Shown here in pieces: positions 29,174-38,551 of a stretch of DNA of 64,000 nt (the stretch's first letter is position 1; every line of letters starts with the position of its first letter). This stretch comes from Streptococcus mitis (GTDB lineage Bacteria > Bacillota > Bacilli > Lactobacillales > Streptococcaceae): NCBI RefSeq assembly GCF_002005545.1, contig NZ_LBMT01000001.1:952301-1016300 (forward strand). The letters run 5' to 3'. The notes under the pieces are model-generated. The model saw only the letters and a list, made by a program, of their open reading frames with translations, searched no databases and was not told the DNA's origin. Position numbers and translations under genes: made by a program.

Positions 29174-29329
29174 TTAGTTAGCAACAAAAAATTCTCTGGG
29201 AGACTTGTAGTTCAAGCATTTTTTATGATAGTTGTTAATCCAATTTTTGATGAATGCGACTTCTTTAGGAGTCGTTTTCTTAGTTTCTTTAGGTAACCAT
29301 TTATGAATGAGCTTATTGTGATTCTTATT
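29174..29329 (-). pseudogene. IS30-family transposase C-terminal fragment
   Basis: The minus strand reads about 51 codons: NKNHNKLIHKWLPKETKKTT, then PKEVAFIKNWINNYHKKCLN and YKSPREFFVAN followed by a stop. HNKLIHKWLPK, the WINNYHKK and YKSPREFF segments match the end of IS30-family transposases. The rest of the element is gone, cut off by the IS200-type element. The fragment and the IS end that follows lie directly behind the nanA stop codon. Confidence 0.75.
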
Positions 29330-29334
29330 ATGTG

Positions 29335-30112
29335 ACTATTAGTCCGTCTCGCTCCGTTAGGTGCGAGACAAAAAAACCACCCGCTATGCGGGTGCGCGTC
29401 GAAGGTTATACCAAAAAAACTCCGAACGCGATACAATAAAGGTGTTCAAGCCAATTGCAAAGCGAAAGGAGAAAAATATGGCACAAAAGGCTCATAGTTT
29501 ATCGCACACAAAGTGGCACTGTTCTATCACATTGTGTTCACCCCTAAGTATAGACGAAAAGTCATCTATAATCAATATCGAAGTAGTTTAGGCGAAATAT
29601 TTCATCGCTTGTGTAGTTATAAAGGAGTTGAAATTATCGAGGGTCACTTAATGCCAGACCATGTACACATGTTAGTGAGTATTCCACCAAGGATAAGTGT
29701 TTCGAGTTTCATGGGTTATTTAAAAGGAAAAAGTGCACTCATGATATTTGACAAACACGCCAATCTCAAGTACAAGTATTTCTAGGAGGAAGGTTATTAT
29801 GTGAGTACGGTGGGACTCAATGAAGCCACGATTAAGAAATATATCCAAGATTAAAGAAATTATCCAGTGGATGATTTCTTCACGAGTATGAAAATTTGAG
29901 AACGAGTAAAGCATGATACAGCACTAGATAAATTAAGTGTAAAAGAATATGAGGATCCCTTTAGGGATAGTGGTAAGTAATACTAAAGCCTCTTTGAGAG
30001 GCAAGTGACATAAGGCTTGAACAACGTGAAAGCCAGCGTCTTTAGGCGCTGGCTGGTAATTTGGGCTTATAGCCCTGGGACAAACCACCCGTTTGACGGG
30101 TGGTCAGGATTA
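29335..30112 (+). mobile_element. Degenerate IS200/IS605-family element
   Basis: A left-end hairpin (ACCACCCGCTATGCGGGTG region, about 29377) and a right-end hairpin (ACCACCCGTTTGACGGGTGG, about 30086) bracket a broken tnpA. Further stem-loops near the right end (GCCAGCGTC...GCGCTGGC, GAGGC pairs) fit the subterminal structures of this single-strand transposon family. Element borders are approximate. The region 29102-30287 otherwise holds the IS30 fragment and the nanE control region. Confidence 0.8.
29478..29980 (+). pseudogene. IS200-type transposase TnpA, frameshifted and interrupted
   Basis: Starts MAQKAHSLSHTKWHC at 29478, then a small deletion near 29520 shifts the frame; reading continues as YHIVFTPKYRRKVIY, with the HUH nickase motif GHLMPDHVHML at about 29640-29670. 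After KHANLKYKYF there is a stop and a short loss, then EGYYVSTVGLNEATIKKYIQ with the catalytic tyrosine, another stop and an insertion, then LDKLSVKEYEDPFRDSGK. At least three lesions make it inactive. Confidence 0.85.
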
Positions 30113-30154
30113 GTTTTAGTTCATTTGGTTGTATATACGGATATTTATATTACC

Positions 30155-30168
30155 TGAAACTACTTTCA
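30155..30168 (+). promoter_or_regulatory. Putative NanR operator upstream of nanE
   Basis: TGAAACTACTTTCA, a palindrome with TGAAA/TTTCA arms; the same 14 bases occur at 35774-35787 before nanL. A half-site TGAAACT follows exactly 40 bases downstream (30195) in both places, and the -35 of the promoter starts 70 bases from the operator start in both. Assignment to the RpiR-type regulator at 38538 is inference from location and duplication. Confidence 0.65.
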
Positions 30169-30224
30169 GAAACAGCTGTTCTATAAAATACTTTTGAAAC
30201 TGTAATCTATCCTACTACAAAGTA

Positions 30225-30253
30225 TTGAAAGCGCTTCATAAATGATATATAAT
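30225..30253 (+). promoter_or_regulatory. nanE-sat promoter with overlapping cre-like box
   Basis: TTGAAA (30225-30230), 17 bases, TATAAT (30248-30253). TTGAAAGCGCTTCATAA over the -35 resembles the catabolite-responsive element bound by CcpA, so glucose repression is expected. Confidence 0.75.
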
Positions 30254-30287
30254 CAACTCATAAGAACAAAGAAAAGGAGGAAAGAGG

Positions 30288-30986
30288 ATGCCACAGATTA
30301 CTAAAGAAGCCTTGATTGCACAAATCAAAGATGGAATCATCGTTTCTTGTCAGGCCCTTCCTCACGAACCGCTTTATACAGAAGCGGGAGGAGTCATTCC
30401 CTTGCTGGTCAAAGCGGCTGAGCAAGGTGGAGCAGTCGGTATCCGAGCAAACAGTGTTCGCGATATTAAGGAAATCAAGGAGGTTACCAACCTTCCAATC
30501 ATTGGGATAATTAAACGAGATTATCCACCACAAGAACCCTTCATCACTGCTACTATGAAAGAAGTTGATGAATTGGCAGAACTGGACATCGAGGTGATTG
30601 CTCTGGATTGTACCAAGCGTGAACGCTACGATGGTTTAGAGATTCAAGAGTTCATTCGTCAGGTTAAGGAGAAATATCCTCATCAGCTCTTGATGGCTGA
30701 TACAAGTACTTTTGAGGAAGGACTAGCGGCTGTAGAAGCAGGAATTGACTTTGTCGGAACAACCTTATCAGGATACACATCTTACAGTCCTAAAGTGGAT
30801 GGTCCCGATTTTGAATTAATTAAAAAACTCTGTGATGCAGGTGTAGATGTCATTGCAGAAGGGAAAATTCATACACCAGAACAAGCCAAACAAATCCTGG
30901 GATACGGAGTGCGAGGTATCGTTGTTGGTGGCGCTATTACTAGACCAAAAGAGATTACAGAACGCTTCGTTGCTGGTCTTAAATAA
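30288..30986 (+). CDS. nanE: N-acetylmannosamine-6-phosphate 2-epimerase
   Basis: 232 residues, the normal NanE length and TIM-barrel pattern: [11 protein letters not shown] at the start, GIIKRDYP (near 75) with the catalytic lysine, [12 protein letters not shown] (near 105), [11 protein letters not shown] (near 160), [14 protein letters not shown] (near 190) and [14 protein letters not shown] at the C-terminus. It converts ManNAc-6-phosphate to GlcNAc-6-phosphate, the third intracellular step after NanL and NanK. RBS AAGGAGGAAAGAGG. First gene of the first nan unit; satA follows after about 115 bases. Confidence 0.97.
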   Translation: MPQITKEALIAQIKDGIIVSCQALPHEPLYTEAGGVIPLLVKAAEQGGAVGIRANSVRDIKEIKEVTNLPIIGIIKRDYPPQEPFITATMKEVDELAELDIEVIALDCTKRERYDGLEIQEFIRQVKEKYPHQLLMADTSTFEEGLAAVEAGIDFVGTTLSGYTSYSPKVDGPDFELIKKLCDAGVDVIAEGKIHTPEQAKQILGYGVRGIVVGGAITRPKEITERFVAGLK

Positions 30987-31028
30987 CACAATTTAAAAAC
31001 AGAGGAGAGTGGTGGATGCGTAGGATGA

Positions 31029-32429
<1,401 letters not shown>

Positions 32430-32447
32430 GCACTAAATCAGATTGAT

Positions 32448-32497
32448 CCCTCCCTTTTCCCTGTGCATAGTCTATGTAAGAAAAGGGAGGATTTTGT
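32448..32497 (+). terminator. Attenuating terminator between satA and satB
   Basis: CCTCCCTTTTC and GAAAAGGGAGG pair perfectly around a 20-base loop and are followed by ATTTTGTTT. Located between binding protein and permease genes, it probably lets only part of transcription continue, a common way to overproduce the binding protein. Confidence 0.85.
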
Positions 32498-32629
32498 TTG
32501 AAATGTAAGGAACTGTCACGAAATTAAAATGAAGTTCTTACATAAGCGAATCTTAAAAAATTTCATTTTGATTTTAAAACAGTTCAAGAAAGTCAAAAAA
32601 TTATTCTATTTGAAAGAGAGGTGCCGACT

Positions 32630-33517
32630 GTGAAAGTCAATAAAATTCGTATGCGGGAAACAGTGATTTCCTATGCTTTCCTAGCACCAGTGTTGTTCTT
32701 CTTTGTCATCTTTGTATTGGCTCCTATGGTGATGGGATTCATTACAAGTTTCTTTAATTACTCTATGACAAACTTTGAGTTTGTAGGCTTAAACAACTAT
32801 ATCCGTATGTTTAAAGACCCTGTCTTTATGAAGTCTTTGATCAACACGGTTATCCTGGTTATTGGATCTGTGCCAGTTGTTGTTCTATTCTCACTCTTTG
32901 TAGCATCGCAAACCTATCACCAAAATGCTATCGCTAGATCATTCTATCGCTTTGTCTTTTTCCTTCCTGTTGTAACAGGTAGTGTTGCCGTAACAGTTGT
33001 TTGGAAATGGATCTATGACCCACTATCAGGGATTCTAAACTTTGTCCTCAAGTCAAGTCATATCATCAGCCAGAACATTTCTTGGCTGGGAGACAAACAC
33101 TGGGCTTTGATGGCGATTATGATTATTCTTTTGACAACTTCAGTTGGTCAGCCGATTATCCTTTATATCGCTGCTATGGGGAATATTGACAATTCACTGG
33201 TTGAAGCGGCGCGTGTTGACGGTGCAACTGAGTTTCAAGTTTTCTGGAAGATTAAATGGCCTAGCCTTCTTCCAACAACTCTTTACATTGCAATCATTAC
33301 AACAATCAACTCATTCCAGTGTTTTGCCTTAATTCAGCTTTTGACATCTGGTGGTCCAAACTACTCAACAAGTACACTTATGTACTACCTTTACGAGAAA
33401 GCCTTCCAATTGACAGAATACGGCTATGCCAACACAATTGGTGTCTTCTTGGCAGTCATGATTGCGATCGTAAGCTTTGTTCAATTTAAAGTACTTGGAA
33501 ACGACGTAGAATACTAA
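32630..33517 (+). CDS. satB: Sialic acid ABC transporter permease SatB
   Basis: 295 residues from the GTG at 32630; a GTG three codons upstream (32621) overlaps the ribosome binding site GAGAGGTG and so is unlikely. Six membrane helices; the EAA loop is EAARVDGATEFQVFWKIKWP (about 194-213). MalF/UgpA-type inner-membrane subunit. It pairs with SatC, 15 bases downstream. Confidence 0.93.
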   Translation: MKVNKIRMRETVISYAFLAPVLFFFVIFVLAPMVMGFITSFFNYSMTNFEFVGLNNYIRMFKDPVFMKSLINTVILVIGSVPVVVLFSLFVASQTYHQNAIARSFYRFVFFLPVVTGSVAVTVVWKWIYDPLSGILNFVLKSSHIISQNISWLGDKHWALMAIMIILLTTSVGQPIILYIAAMGNIDNSLVEAARVDGATEFQVFWKIKWPSLLPTTLYIAIITTINSFQCFALIQLLTSGGPNYSTSTLMYYLYEKAFQLTEYGYANTIGVFLAVMIAIVSFVQFKVLGNDVEY

Positions 33518-33532
33518 AGAAAGGAGACAGCT

Positions 33533-34372
33533 ATGCAATCTACAGAAAAAAAACCTTTAACAGCTTTCACTGTTATTTCAACTATTATCTTGCTCTTGTT
33601 GACCGTGCTGTTTATCTTTCCATTCTACTGGATTTTGACAGGGGCATTCAAATCACAACCTGATACAATCGTTATTCCTCCTCAGTGGTTCCCTAAAATG
33701 CCAACCATGGAAAACTTCCAACAACTTATGGTGCAAAACCCTGCTATGCAGTGGATGTGGAACTCTGTGTTTATCTCATTGGTAACCATGTTCTTAGTCT
33801 GTGCAACCTCTTCTCTAGCAGGTTATGTATTGGCTAAAAAACGTTTCTATGGTCAACGTATCCTATTTGCCATCTTCATCGCTGCTATGGCTCTTCCAAA
33901 ACAAGTTGTCCTTGTACCATTGGTACGTATCGTCAACTTCATGGGAATTCATGACACTCTTTGGGCGGTTATCTTGCCTTTGATTGGATGGCCATTTGGG
34001 GTCTTCCTCATGAAACAATTCAGCGAAAATATCCCAACAGAGTTGCTTGAATCAGCTAAAATTGACGGTTGTGGTGAGATTCGTACTTTCTGGAGCGTAG
34101 CCTTCCCAATTGTGAAACCAGGATTTGCAGCCCTTGCAATCTTCACCTTCATCAATACATGGAACGACTACTTCATGCAGTTGGTTATGTTGACTTCACG
34201 TCAAAACTTGACCATCTCACTTGGGGTTGCGACCATGCAGGCTGAAATGGCAACCAACTATGGTTTGATCATGGCAGGTGCAGCTCTTGCAGCCGTGCCA
34301 ATCGTAACAGTCTTCCTTGTCTTCCAAAAATCCTTCACACAAGGTATTACTATGGGAGCTGTTAAAGGATAA
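33533..34372 (+). CDS. satC: Sialic acid ABC transporter permease SatC
   Basis: 279 residues, MalG/UgpE-type, six membrane helices. The EAA-like loop is LLESAKIDGCGEIRTFWSVA (about 166-185). Start preceded by AAAGGAGACAGCT. Its stop codon overlaps the first bases of a BOX element (34372), which separates it from nanQ. Confidence 0.93.
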   Translation: MQSTEKKPLTAFTVISTIILLLLTVLFIFPFYWILTGAFKSQPDTIVIPPQWFPKMPTMENFQQLMVQNPAMQWMWNSVFISLVTMFLVCATSSLAGYVLAKKRFYGQRILFAIFIAAMALPKQVVLVPLVRIVNFMGIHDTLWAVILPLIGWPFGVFLMKQFSENIPTELLESAKIDGCGEIRTFWSVAFPIVKPGFAALAIFTFINTWNDYFMQLVMLTSRQNLTISLGVATMQAEMATNYGLIMAGAALAAVPIVTVFLVFQKSFTQGITMGAVKG

Positions 34373-34477
34373 TACTCTGCGAAAATCGAATTCAAGCTAC
34401 GTCAGCGTCACCTTGCCATACTTAAGTATTGCCTGCGGTTAGCTTCCTAGTTTGTTCTTCAATTTTCATTGAGTATA
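34372..34477 (+). repeat. BOX element without boxB, inside the nan operon
   Basis: ATACTCTGCGAAAATCG at the boxA end (sharing bases with the satC stop codon) and TTTTCATTGAGTAT at the boxC end. No boxB. As RNA it would form a stem between satC and nanQ. Confidence 0.88.
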
Positions 34478-34535
34478 GGAAAATCAATCTATCAAGATAC
34501 AGAAATATATTTTATAGATTTAGAGAATATAGAGA

Positions 34536-34598
34536 TTATAAGTGTCTACAAAATGTTGGGTATTTTCTTACCTTGGAGATTTTGTTAGACACTTATAA
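34536..34598. repeat. 63-bp palindromic element
   Basis: TTATAAGTGTCTACAAAA (34536-34553) is repeated inverted at 34580-34598 with a single extra base, enclosing 26 bases. It is flanked by AT-rich DNA between the BOX element and nanQ. No T-run follows, so it is unlike a terminator; a tiny MITE-like element or an RNA processing stem are possible. Confidence 0.6.
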
Positions 34599-34643
34599 AC
34601 TTAAGAATGATTTTAGTTAACTATCAGAAACGAAGGAAAGAGT

Positions 34644-35096
34644 ATGATTTTTGACGATTTGAAAAACATCACCTTTTACAAAGGGATTCATCCCAATCTA
34701 GACAAGGCTATCGACTATCTCTACCAACATCGTAAAGCTTCATTTGAACTAGGTAAGTATGAGATTGACGGGGACAAGGTCTTTCTAGTTGTTCAGGAAA
34801 ATGTCCTCAATCAAGCTGAAAATGATCAATTTGAGCATCATAAGAACTATGCAGATTTGCATTTGCTGGTGGAAGGACATGAATATTCGAGCTACGGTTC
34901 ACGTATCAAAGATGAAGCAGTAGCATTCGACGAAGCGAGTGACATTGGCTTTGTTCATTGTCATGAAGACTACCCACTCTTGTTGGGTTATCACAATTTT
35001 GCGATTTTCTTCCCAGGAGAACCACACCAGCCAAATGGCTATGCAGGTATGGAAGAGAAGGTTCGTAAATATCTCTTTAAAATTTTGATTGATTAA
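34644..35096 (+). CDS. nanQ: YhcH/YjgK/YiaL family protein, probable sialic acid anomerase
   Basis: 150 residues, the full length of the YhcH/YiaL (DUF386) beta-barrel family. The metal-site histidines are in ENDQFEHHKNYADLHLLVEG (about 62-81) and near GEPHQPNGYAG (about 128). The E. coli homologue NanQ speeds conversion of alpha- to beta-N-acetylneuraminate after uptake, which fits the position between the transporter and catabolic genes. It precedes the DUF624 gene, whose ribosome binding site overlaps the nanQ end. RBS GAAGGAAAGAGT. Confidence 0.9.
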   Translation: MIFDDLKNITFYKGIHPNLDKAIDYLYQHRKASFELGKYEIDGDKVFLVVQENVLNQAENDQFEHHKNYADLHLLVEGHEYSSYGSRIKDEAVAFDEASDIGFVHCHEDYPLLLGYHNFAIFFPGEPHQPNGYAGMEEKVRKYLFKILID

Positions 35097-35115
35097 AAAA
35101 TCAGGAGGAGCAAAC

Positions 35116-35760
35116 ATGGCACAAAAAGGAGTAAGCCTTATCAAGGCAGCATTTGATACAGATAACTTTCTCATGCGTTTTAGTGAGAAGGTCTTGGATA
35201 TCGTGACAGCCAATCTTCTTTTTGTTGTCTCTTGTTTGCCCATCGTGACGATTGGAGTGGCTAAAATTAGCCTCTACGAGACTATGTTTGAGATTAAGAA
35301 GAGCAGACGTGTGCCTGTCTTTAGAATCTATCTAAGAGCTTTCAAGCAAAATCTGAAATTGGGTTTCCAATTAGGTTTGCTAGAGTTGGGCATTGTTTTG
35401 TTGAGTCTTTTAGACCTCTATCTCTTCTGGGGTCAGACAGCTATGCCTTTCCAAATGGTGAAAGCTATCTGTCTAGGCGTTCTTATCTTCCTCACTGTCG
35501 TGATGTTGGCTAGCTATCCCATCGCTGCACGCTATGATTTGACTTGGAAAGAAGTCTTACAAAAAGGACTTATCTTGGCAAGTTTTAACTTTCCTTGGTT
35601 CTTCCTCATGTTAGCCATTCTCTTTCTCATTGTGATGGTTCTTTATCTGTCCGCCTTCAGTTTGCTTTTAGGTGGCTCAGCCTTCCTGCTTTTTGGGTTT
35701 GGACTCTTGGTCTTTATTCAGACTGGATTGATGGAGAAAATTTTCGCAAAATACCAATAG
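35116..35760 (+). CDS. DUF624 (YesL-like) membrane protein
   Basis: 214 residues from the ATG at 35116, which follows TCAGGAGGAGCAAAC; a start at 35089 would overlap nanQ and is less likely. Five hydrophobic segments (about 35-55, 85-105, 112-135, 155-180, 183-205). DUF624 proteins are regularly encoded beside carbohydrate ABC transporters; their role is not known. Last gene of the nanE unit. Confidence 0.85.
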   Translation: MAQKGVSLIKAAFDTDNFLMRFSEKVLDIVTANLLFVVSCLPIVTIGVAKISLYETMFEIKKSRRVPVFRIYLRAFKQNLKLGFQLGLLELGIVLLSLLDLYLFWGQTAMPFQMVKAICLGVLIFLTVVMLASYPIAARYDLTWKEVLQKGLILASFNFPWFFLMLAILFLIVMVLYLSAFSLLLGGSAFLLFGFGLLVFIQTGLMEKIFAKYQ

Positions 35761-35773
35761 AATGGCTTGTCTA

Positions 35774-35787
35774 TGAAACTACTTTCA
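35774..35787 (+). promoter_or_regulatory. Putative NanR operator upstream of nanL
   Basis: TGAAACTACTTTCA, identical to the site at 30155, with the same half-site 40 bases downstream (TGAAACT at 35814) and the same 56-base distance to the promoter -35. See the finding on the duplicated control region. Confidence 0.65.
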
Positions 35788-35843
35788 AGCCATAAATATT
35801 TCAAAAATCATATTGAAACTAAAATCTAAGTGTACACAAGATG

Positions 35844-35872
35844 TTGAAAGCGTTTTTCACAAGGTGTATACT
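35844..35872 (+). promoter_or_regulatory. nanL-nanK promoter with overlapping cre-like box
   Basis: TTGAAA (35844-35849), 17 bases, TATACT (35867-35872). TTGAAAGCGTTTTTCACA over the -35 resembles a cre site. Layout mirrors the nanE promoter. Confidence 0.75.
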
Positions 35873-35932
35873 AAACACGTAAAGAATAAATCCTGCTGTT
35901 AGCAGAAAAAAAGAAATCTTAGGAGAAAATCT

Positions 35933-36850
35933 ATGTCAGATTTAAAAAAATATGAAGGTGTCATTCCAGCCTTCTACGCATGTTATGATGATCAAGGAGA
36001 AGTAAGTCCAGAGCGTACGCGTGCCTTGGTTCAATACTTCCTTGATAAAGGTGTTCAAGGTCTTTATGTCAATGGTTCTTCTGGTGAATGTATCTACCAA
36101 AGTGTTGAAGACCGCAAGTTGATTTTGGAAGAAGTCATGGCAGTTGCCAAAGGTAAATTGACCATCATTGCTCACGTTGCTTGCAACAATACCAAAGATA
36201 GTATGGAACTGGCTCGTCATGCTGAAAGCTTGGGTGTAGATGCCATTGCAACGATTCCACCAATTTACTTCCGCTTGCCAGAATACTCAGTTGCTAAATA
36301 TTGGAACGATATCAGTTCTGCAGCTCCAAACACAGACTACGTGATTTACAACATTCCTCAATTGGCAGGGGTTGCTTTGACTCCAAGCCTTTACACAGAA
36401 ATGTTGAAGAATCCACGTGTTATCGGTGTGAAGAACTCTTCTATGCCAGTTCAAGATATCCAAACTTTTGTGAGCCTTGGTGGAGAAGACCGTATTGTCT
36501 TTAATGGTCCAGATGAGCAGTTCCTAGGAGGACGCCTCATGGGTGCTAAGGCTGGTATCGGTGGTACTTATGGTGCTATGCCAGAACTCTTCTTGAAACT
36601 CAATCAGTTGATTGCTGATAAAGACTTGGAAACAGCGCGTGAATTACAGTATGCTATCAACGCTATCATTGGTAAACTCACTTCTGCACATGGAAATATG
36701 TATGGTGTCATTAAAGAAGTCTTGAAGATCAATGAAGGCTTGAATATTGGTTCTGTTCGTTCACCATTGACACCAGTGACTGAAGAAGATCGTCCAGTTG
36801 TAGAAGCAGCTGCAGCCTTGATTCGTGAAACCAAGGAGCGCTTCCTCTAA
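35933..36850 (+). CDS. N-acetylneuraminate lyase
   Basis: 305 residues, DapA/NanA aldolase family TIM barrel. NGSSGECIYQ (near 47) is the pyruvate carboxylate-binding motif, YVIYNIPQLAG (near 135) holds the catalytic tyrosine and GVKNSSMPVQD (near 163) the Schiff-base lysine. It cleaves intracellular N-acetylneuraminate to ManNAc and pyruvate. Called nanL here in text to avoid confusion with the sialidase. RBS TTAGGAGAAAATCT. nanK follows after 17 bases. Confidence 0.96.
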   Translation: MSDLKKYEGVIPAFYACYDDQGEVSPERTRALVQYFLDKGVQGLYVNGSSGECIYQSVEDRKLILEEVMAVAKGKLTIIAHVACNNTKDSMELARHAESLGVDAIATIPPIYFRLPEYSVAKYWNDISSAAPNTDYVIYNIPQLAGVALTPSLYTEMLKNPRVIGVKNSSMPVQDIQTFVSLGGEDRIVFNGPDEQFLGGRLMGAKAGIGGTYGAMPELFLKLNQLIADKDLETARELQYAINAIIGKLTSAHGNMYGVIKEVLKINEGLNIGSVRSPLTPVTEEDRPVVEAAAALIRETKERFL

Positions 36851-36867
36851 TCCATAAGGAGGTATTT

Positions 36868-37752
36868 ATGACACACTACGTTGCAATTGATATCGGTGGA
36901 ACAAATATCAAATATGGTTTGATTGACCAAGAAGGACAACTTGTTGAATCGCATGAAATGCCAACAGAGGCGCATAAGGGTGGACCTCATATCTTACAAA
37001 AAACCAAAGATATTGTAGCCAGCTATTTAGAAAAAGGCCCAGTAGCAGGTGTTGCCATTTCTTCTGCAGGAATGGTGGATCCAGATAAGGGTGAGATTTT
37101 CTACGCTGGACCGCAAATCCCTAACTATGCAGGAACCCAGTTCAAGAAGGAAATCGAGACTAGCTTTGCTATTCCTTGTGAGATTGAAAATGATGTCAAC
37201 TGTGCAGGTCTGGCTGAAGCGGTATCTGGTTCAGGTAAGGGAGCGAGTGTCACCCTTTGCTTGACCATTGGAACCGGTATCGGTGGTTGTTTGATTATGG
37301 ATGGGAAAGTCTTCCATGGATTTAGCAATTCGGCCTGTGAAGTTGGTTATATGCATATGCAGGATGGAGCGTTCCAAGATTTGGCTTCTACAACAGCCTT
37401 GGTGGAGTATGTAGCAGCAGGTCATGGAGATCCAGTTGATCAGTGGAATGGCCGACGCATCTTTAAGGAAGCCACTGAAGGCAACAAGATTTGTATGGCT
37501 GGTATTGACCGCATGGTAGACTATCTAGGAAAAGGTCTGGCAAATATTTGCTATGTGGCCAATCCAGAAGTAGTCATTCTCGGTGGTGGTATCATGGGAC
37601 AAGAGGCTATCCTCAAACCCAAGATCCGCACAGCCTTGAAAGAGGCTTTGGTACCAAGCCTAGCGGAAAAAACACGATTAGAATTTGCCCATCACCAAAA
37701 TACGGCAGGTATGTTGGGTGCTTATTATCACTTTAAAACAAAACAATCCTAG
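36868..37752 (+). CDS. nanK: ROK-family N-acetylmannosamine kinase
   Basis: 294 residues. DIGGTNIKYG (8-17) is the ATP phosphate loop; ENDVNCAGLAEA (near 109) and GTGIGGCLIMDGKVFHG (near 132) are the ROK sugar-binding segments; EVGYMHM follows. The usual ROK zinc cluster CxCGxxGC is not present, so the zinc-free ROK subgroup applies. It phosphorylates ManNAc for NanE. Its stop codon (TAG, 37750-37752) lies inside the left arm of the terminator palindrome. RBS AAGGAGG. Confidence 0.94.
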   Translation: MTHYVAIDIGGTNIKYGLIDQEGQLVESHEMPTEAHKGGPHILQKTKDIVASYLEKGPVAGVAISSAGMVDPDKGEIFYAGPQIPNYAGTQFKKEIETSFAIPCEIENDVNCAGLAEAVSGSGKGASVTLCLTIGTGIGGCLIMDGKVFHGFSNSACEVGYMHMQDGAFQDLASTTALVEYVAAGHGDPVDQWNGRRIFKEATEGNKICMAGIDRMVDYLGKGLANICYVANPEVVILGGGIMGQEAILKPKIRTALKEALVPSLAEKTRLEFAHHQNTAGMLGAYYHFKTKQS

Positions 37753-37780
37753 TTTGGCCCAGCCAAACTAGGATTTTCTA
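37745..37780. terminator. Terminator palindrome, copy 1 (nanK end)
   Basis: ATCCTAGTTTGGC and GCCAAACTAGGAT form a 13-bp stem around a 3-base loop, followed by TTTCT. The left arm contains the nanK stop codon. The same 36-base sequence, with one base change in the loop, recurs at 38516. Confidence 0.88.
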
Positions 37781-37791
37781 ATCAAGTTCCC

Positions 37792-37819
37792 TTGACTTTC
37801 TTTATAATTGTGAGATAAT
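37792..37819 (+). promoter_or_regulatory. Promoter of the toxin-antitoxin pair
   Basis: TTGACT (37792-37797), 16 bases, GATAAT (37814-37819), about 29 bases before the antitoxin start. Confidence 0.55.
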
Positions 37820-37848
37820 AAATAAAATATATAATGGAGTTATATAAA

Positions 37849-38136
37849 ATGGTTATAGCGAATTCAAATAAAATTGTGACCTTCCAAGCTAATAGAGAAT
37901 TAGTAAATGATGCCATGGAAGTGTTAAAAGAAAAAAATCTCTCTCTTTCATCAGCACTTAGATTATTTTTAAAGAATGTTGCCGTAACAAATGAAGTAGA
38001 TTTACTGAGTGAAGAGGAATTAGAGAAGGAGTATTTGTTTAGACAATTACAAGCAGAAGTTCAAGAAAGTTATGCCAAAATTGAGGCTGGAAATTACTTG
38101 ACAGATGAGGATGTCGTGACACGCTATGGATTATAA
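37849..38136 (+). CDS. RelB/DinJ-type antitoxin
   Basis: 95 residues from the ATG at 37849, which follows ATGGAGTTATATAAA; the ATG at 37834 overlaps that GGAG and is unlikely. The N-terminal NSNKIVTFQANRELVNDAME is a ribbon-helix-helix DNA-binding segment, SLSSALRLFLKNVAV (near 41) the rest of the fold, and the C-terminal half is acidic and helical, as expected for the toxin-wrapping part. It overlaps the toxin gene by 11 bases. It should bind the toxin and repress the shared promoter. Confidence 0.87.
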   Translation: MVIANSNKIVTFQANRELVNDAMEVLKEKNLSLSSALRLFLKNVAVTNEVDLLSEEELEKEYLFRQLQAEVQESYAKIEAGNYLTDEDVVTRYGL

Positions 38137-38476
38137 AAAATATAGGATTTTGTATTCTCCTAGAGTGATCGATAGTTTGGATAAAATATATCAGTATATA
38201 GCAGAGGAAATCTGTTCTGTAGAGGCTGCGAGACGAAAAGTGGCGAGTATCAGAAAAGATATTAATCGGCTAGAAATTTTCCCCCAAGCTGGATTTGATG
38301 CCGATGAAAAATTTGGTAAGAAATTAGATCCTCGCTACCAAACGCGAGGATTGACCTTGAGTAAGGATTACATCGTATTATATACAATTGTTGAGGATAC
38401 CGTCAGACTTGCTTATTTACTCCCTTCAAAAAGTGATTACATGAAATTATTCAAGACTAAGTCAAGATATGACTAA
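38126..38476 (+). CDS. RelE/ParE-type toxin
   Basis: 116 residues. VIDSLDKIYQYIAEEI near the start, RKDINRLEIFPQAGFD (near 44) and the C-terminal strands YIVLYTIVEDTVRLAYLLPS (about 86-105) give the RelE/ParE fold. Whether it is an mRNA interferase or a gyrase poison cannot be decided here; the basic residues before the last strands favour neither strongly. Transcribed with the antitoxin. The module lies between nanK and the regulator, bracketed by duplicated terminators. Confidence 0.87.
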   Translation: MDYKKYRILYSPRVIDSLDKIYQYIAEEICSVEAARRKVASIRKDINRLEIFPQAGFDADEKFGKKLDPRYQTRGLTLSKDYIVLYTIVEDTVRLAYLLPSKSDYMKLFKTKSRYD

Positions 38477-38515
38477 TTCATAATCTTGAAGAGGTATGTT
38501 TGGTGATGAATAAAA

Positions 38516-38551
38516 ATCCTAGTTTGGCTCAGCCAAACTAGGATTTTCTGA
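38516..38551. terminator. Terminator palindrome, copy 2 (regulator end)
   Basis: Same hairpin as 37745-37780 (AATCCTAGTTTGGC, loop TCA, GCCAAACTAGGATT), followed by TTCT on the plus strand; AAAA runs precede it, so it can also act on the minus strand. The right arm contains the stop codon (CTA at 38538-38540 on the plus strand) of the RpiR gene. Confidence 0.88.

Noticed and set aside
29212-29436. 74-codon minus-strand frame
   Set aside because: Different frame from the IS30 transposase remnant and spans the IS200 left end; not a gene.
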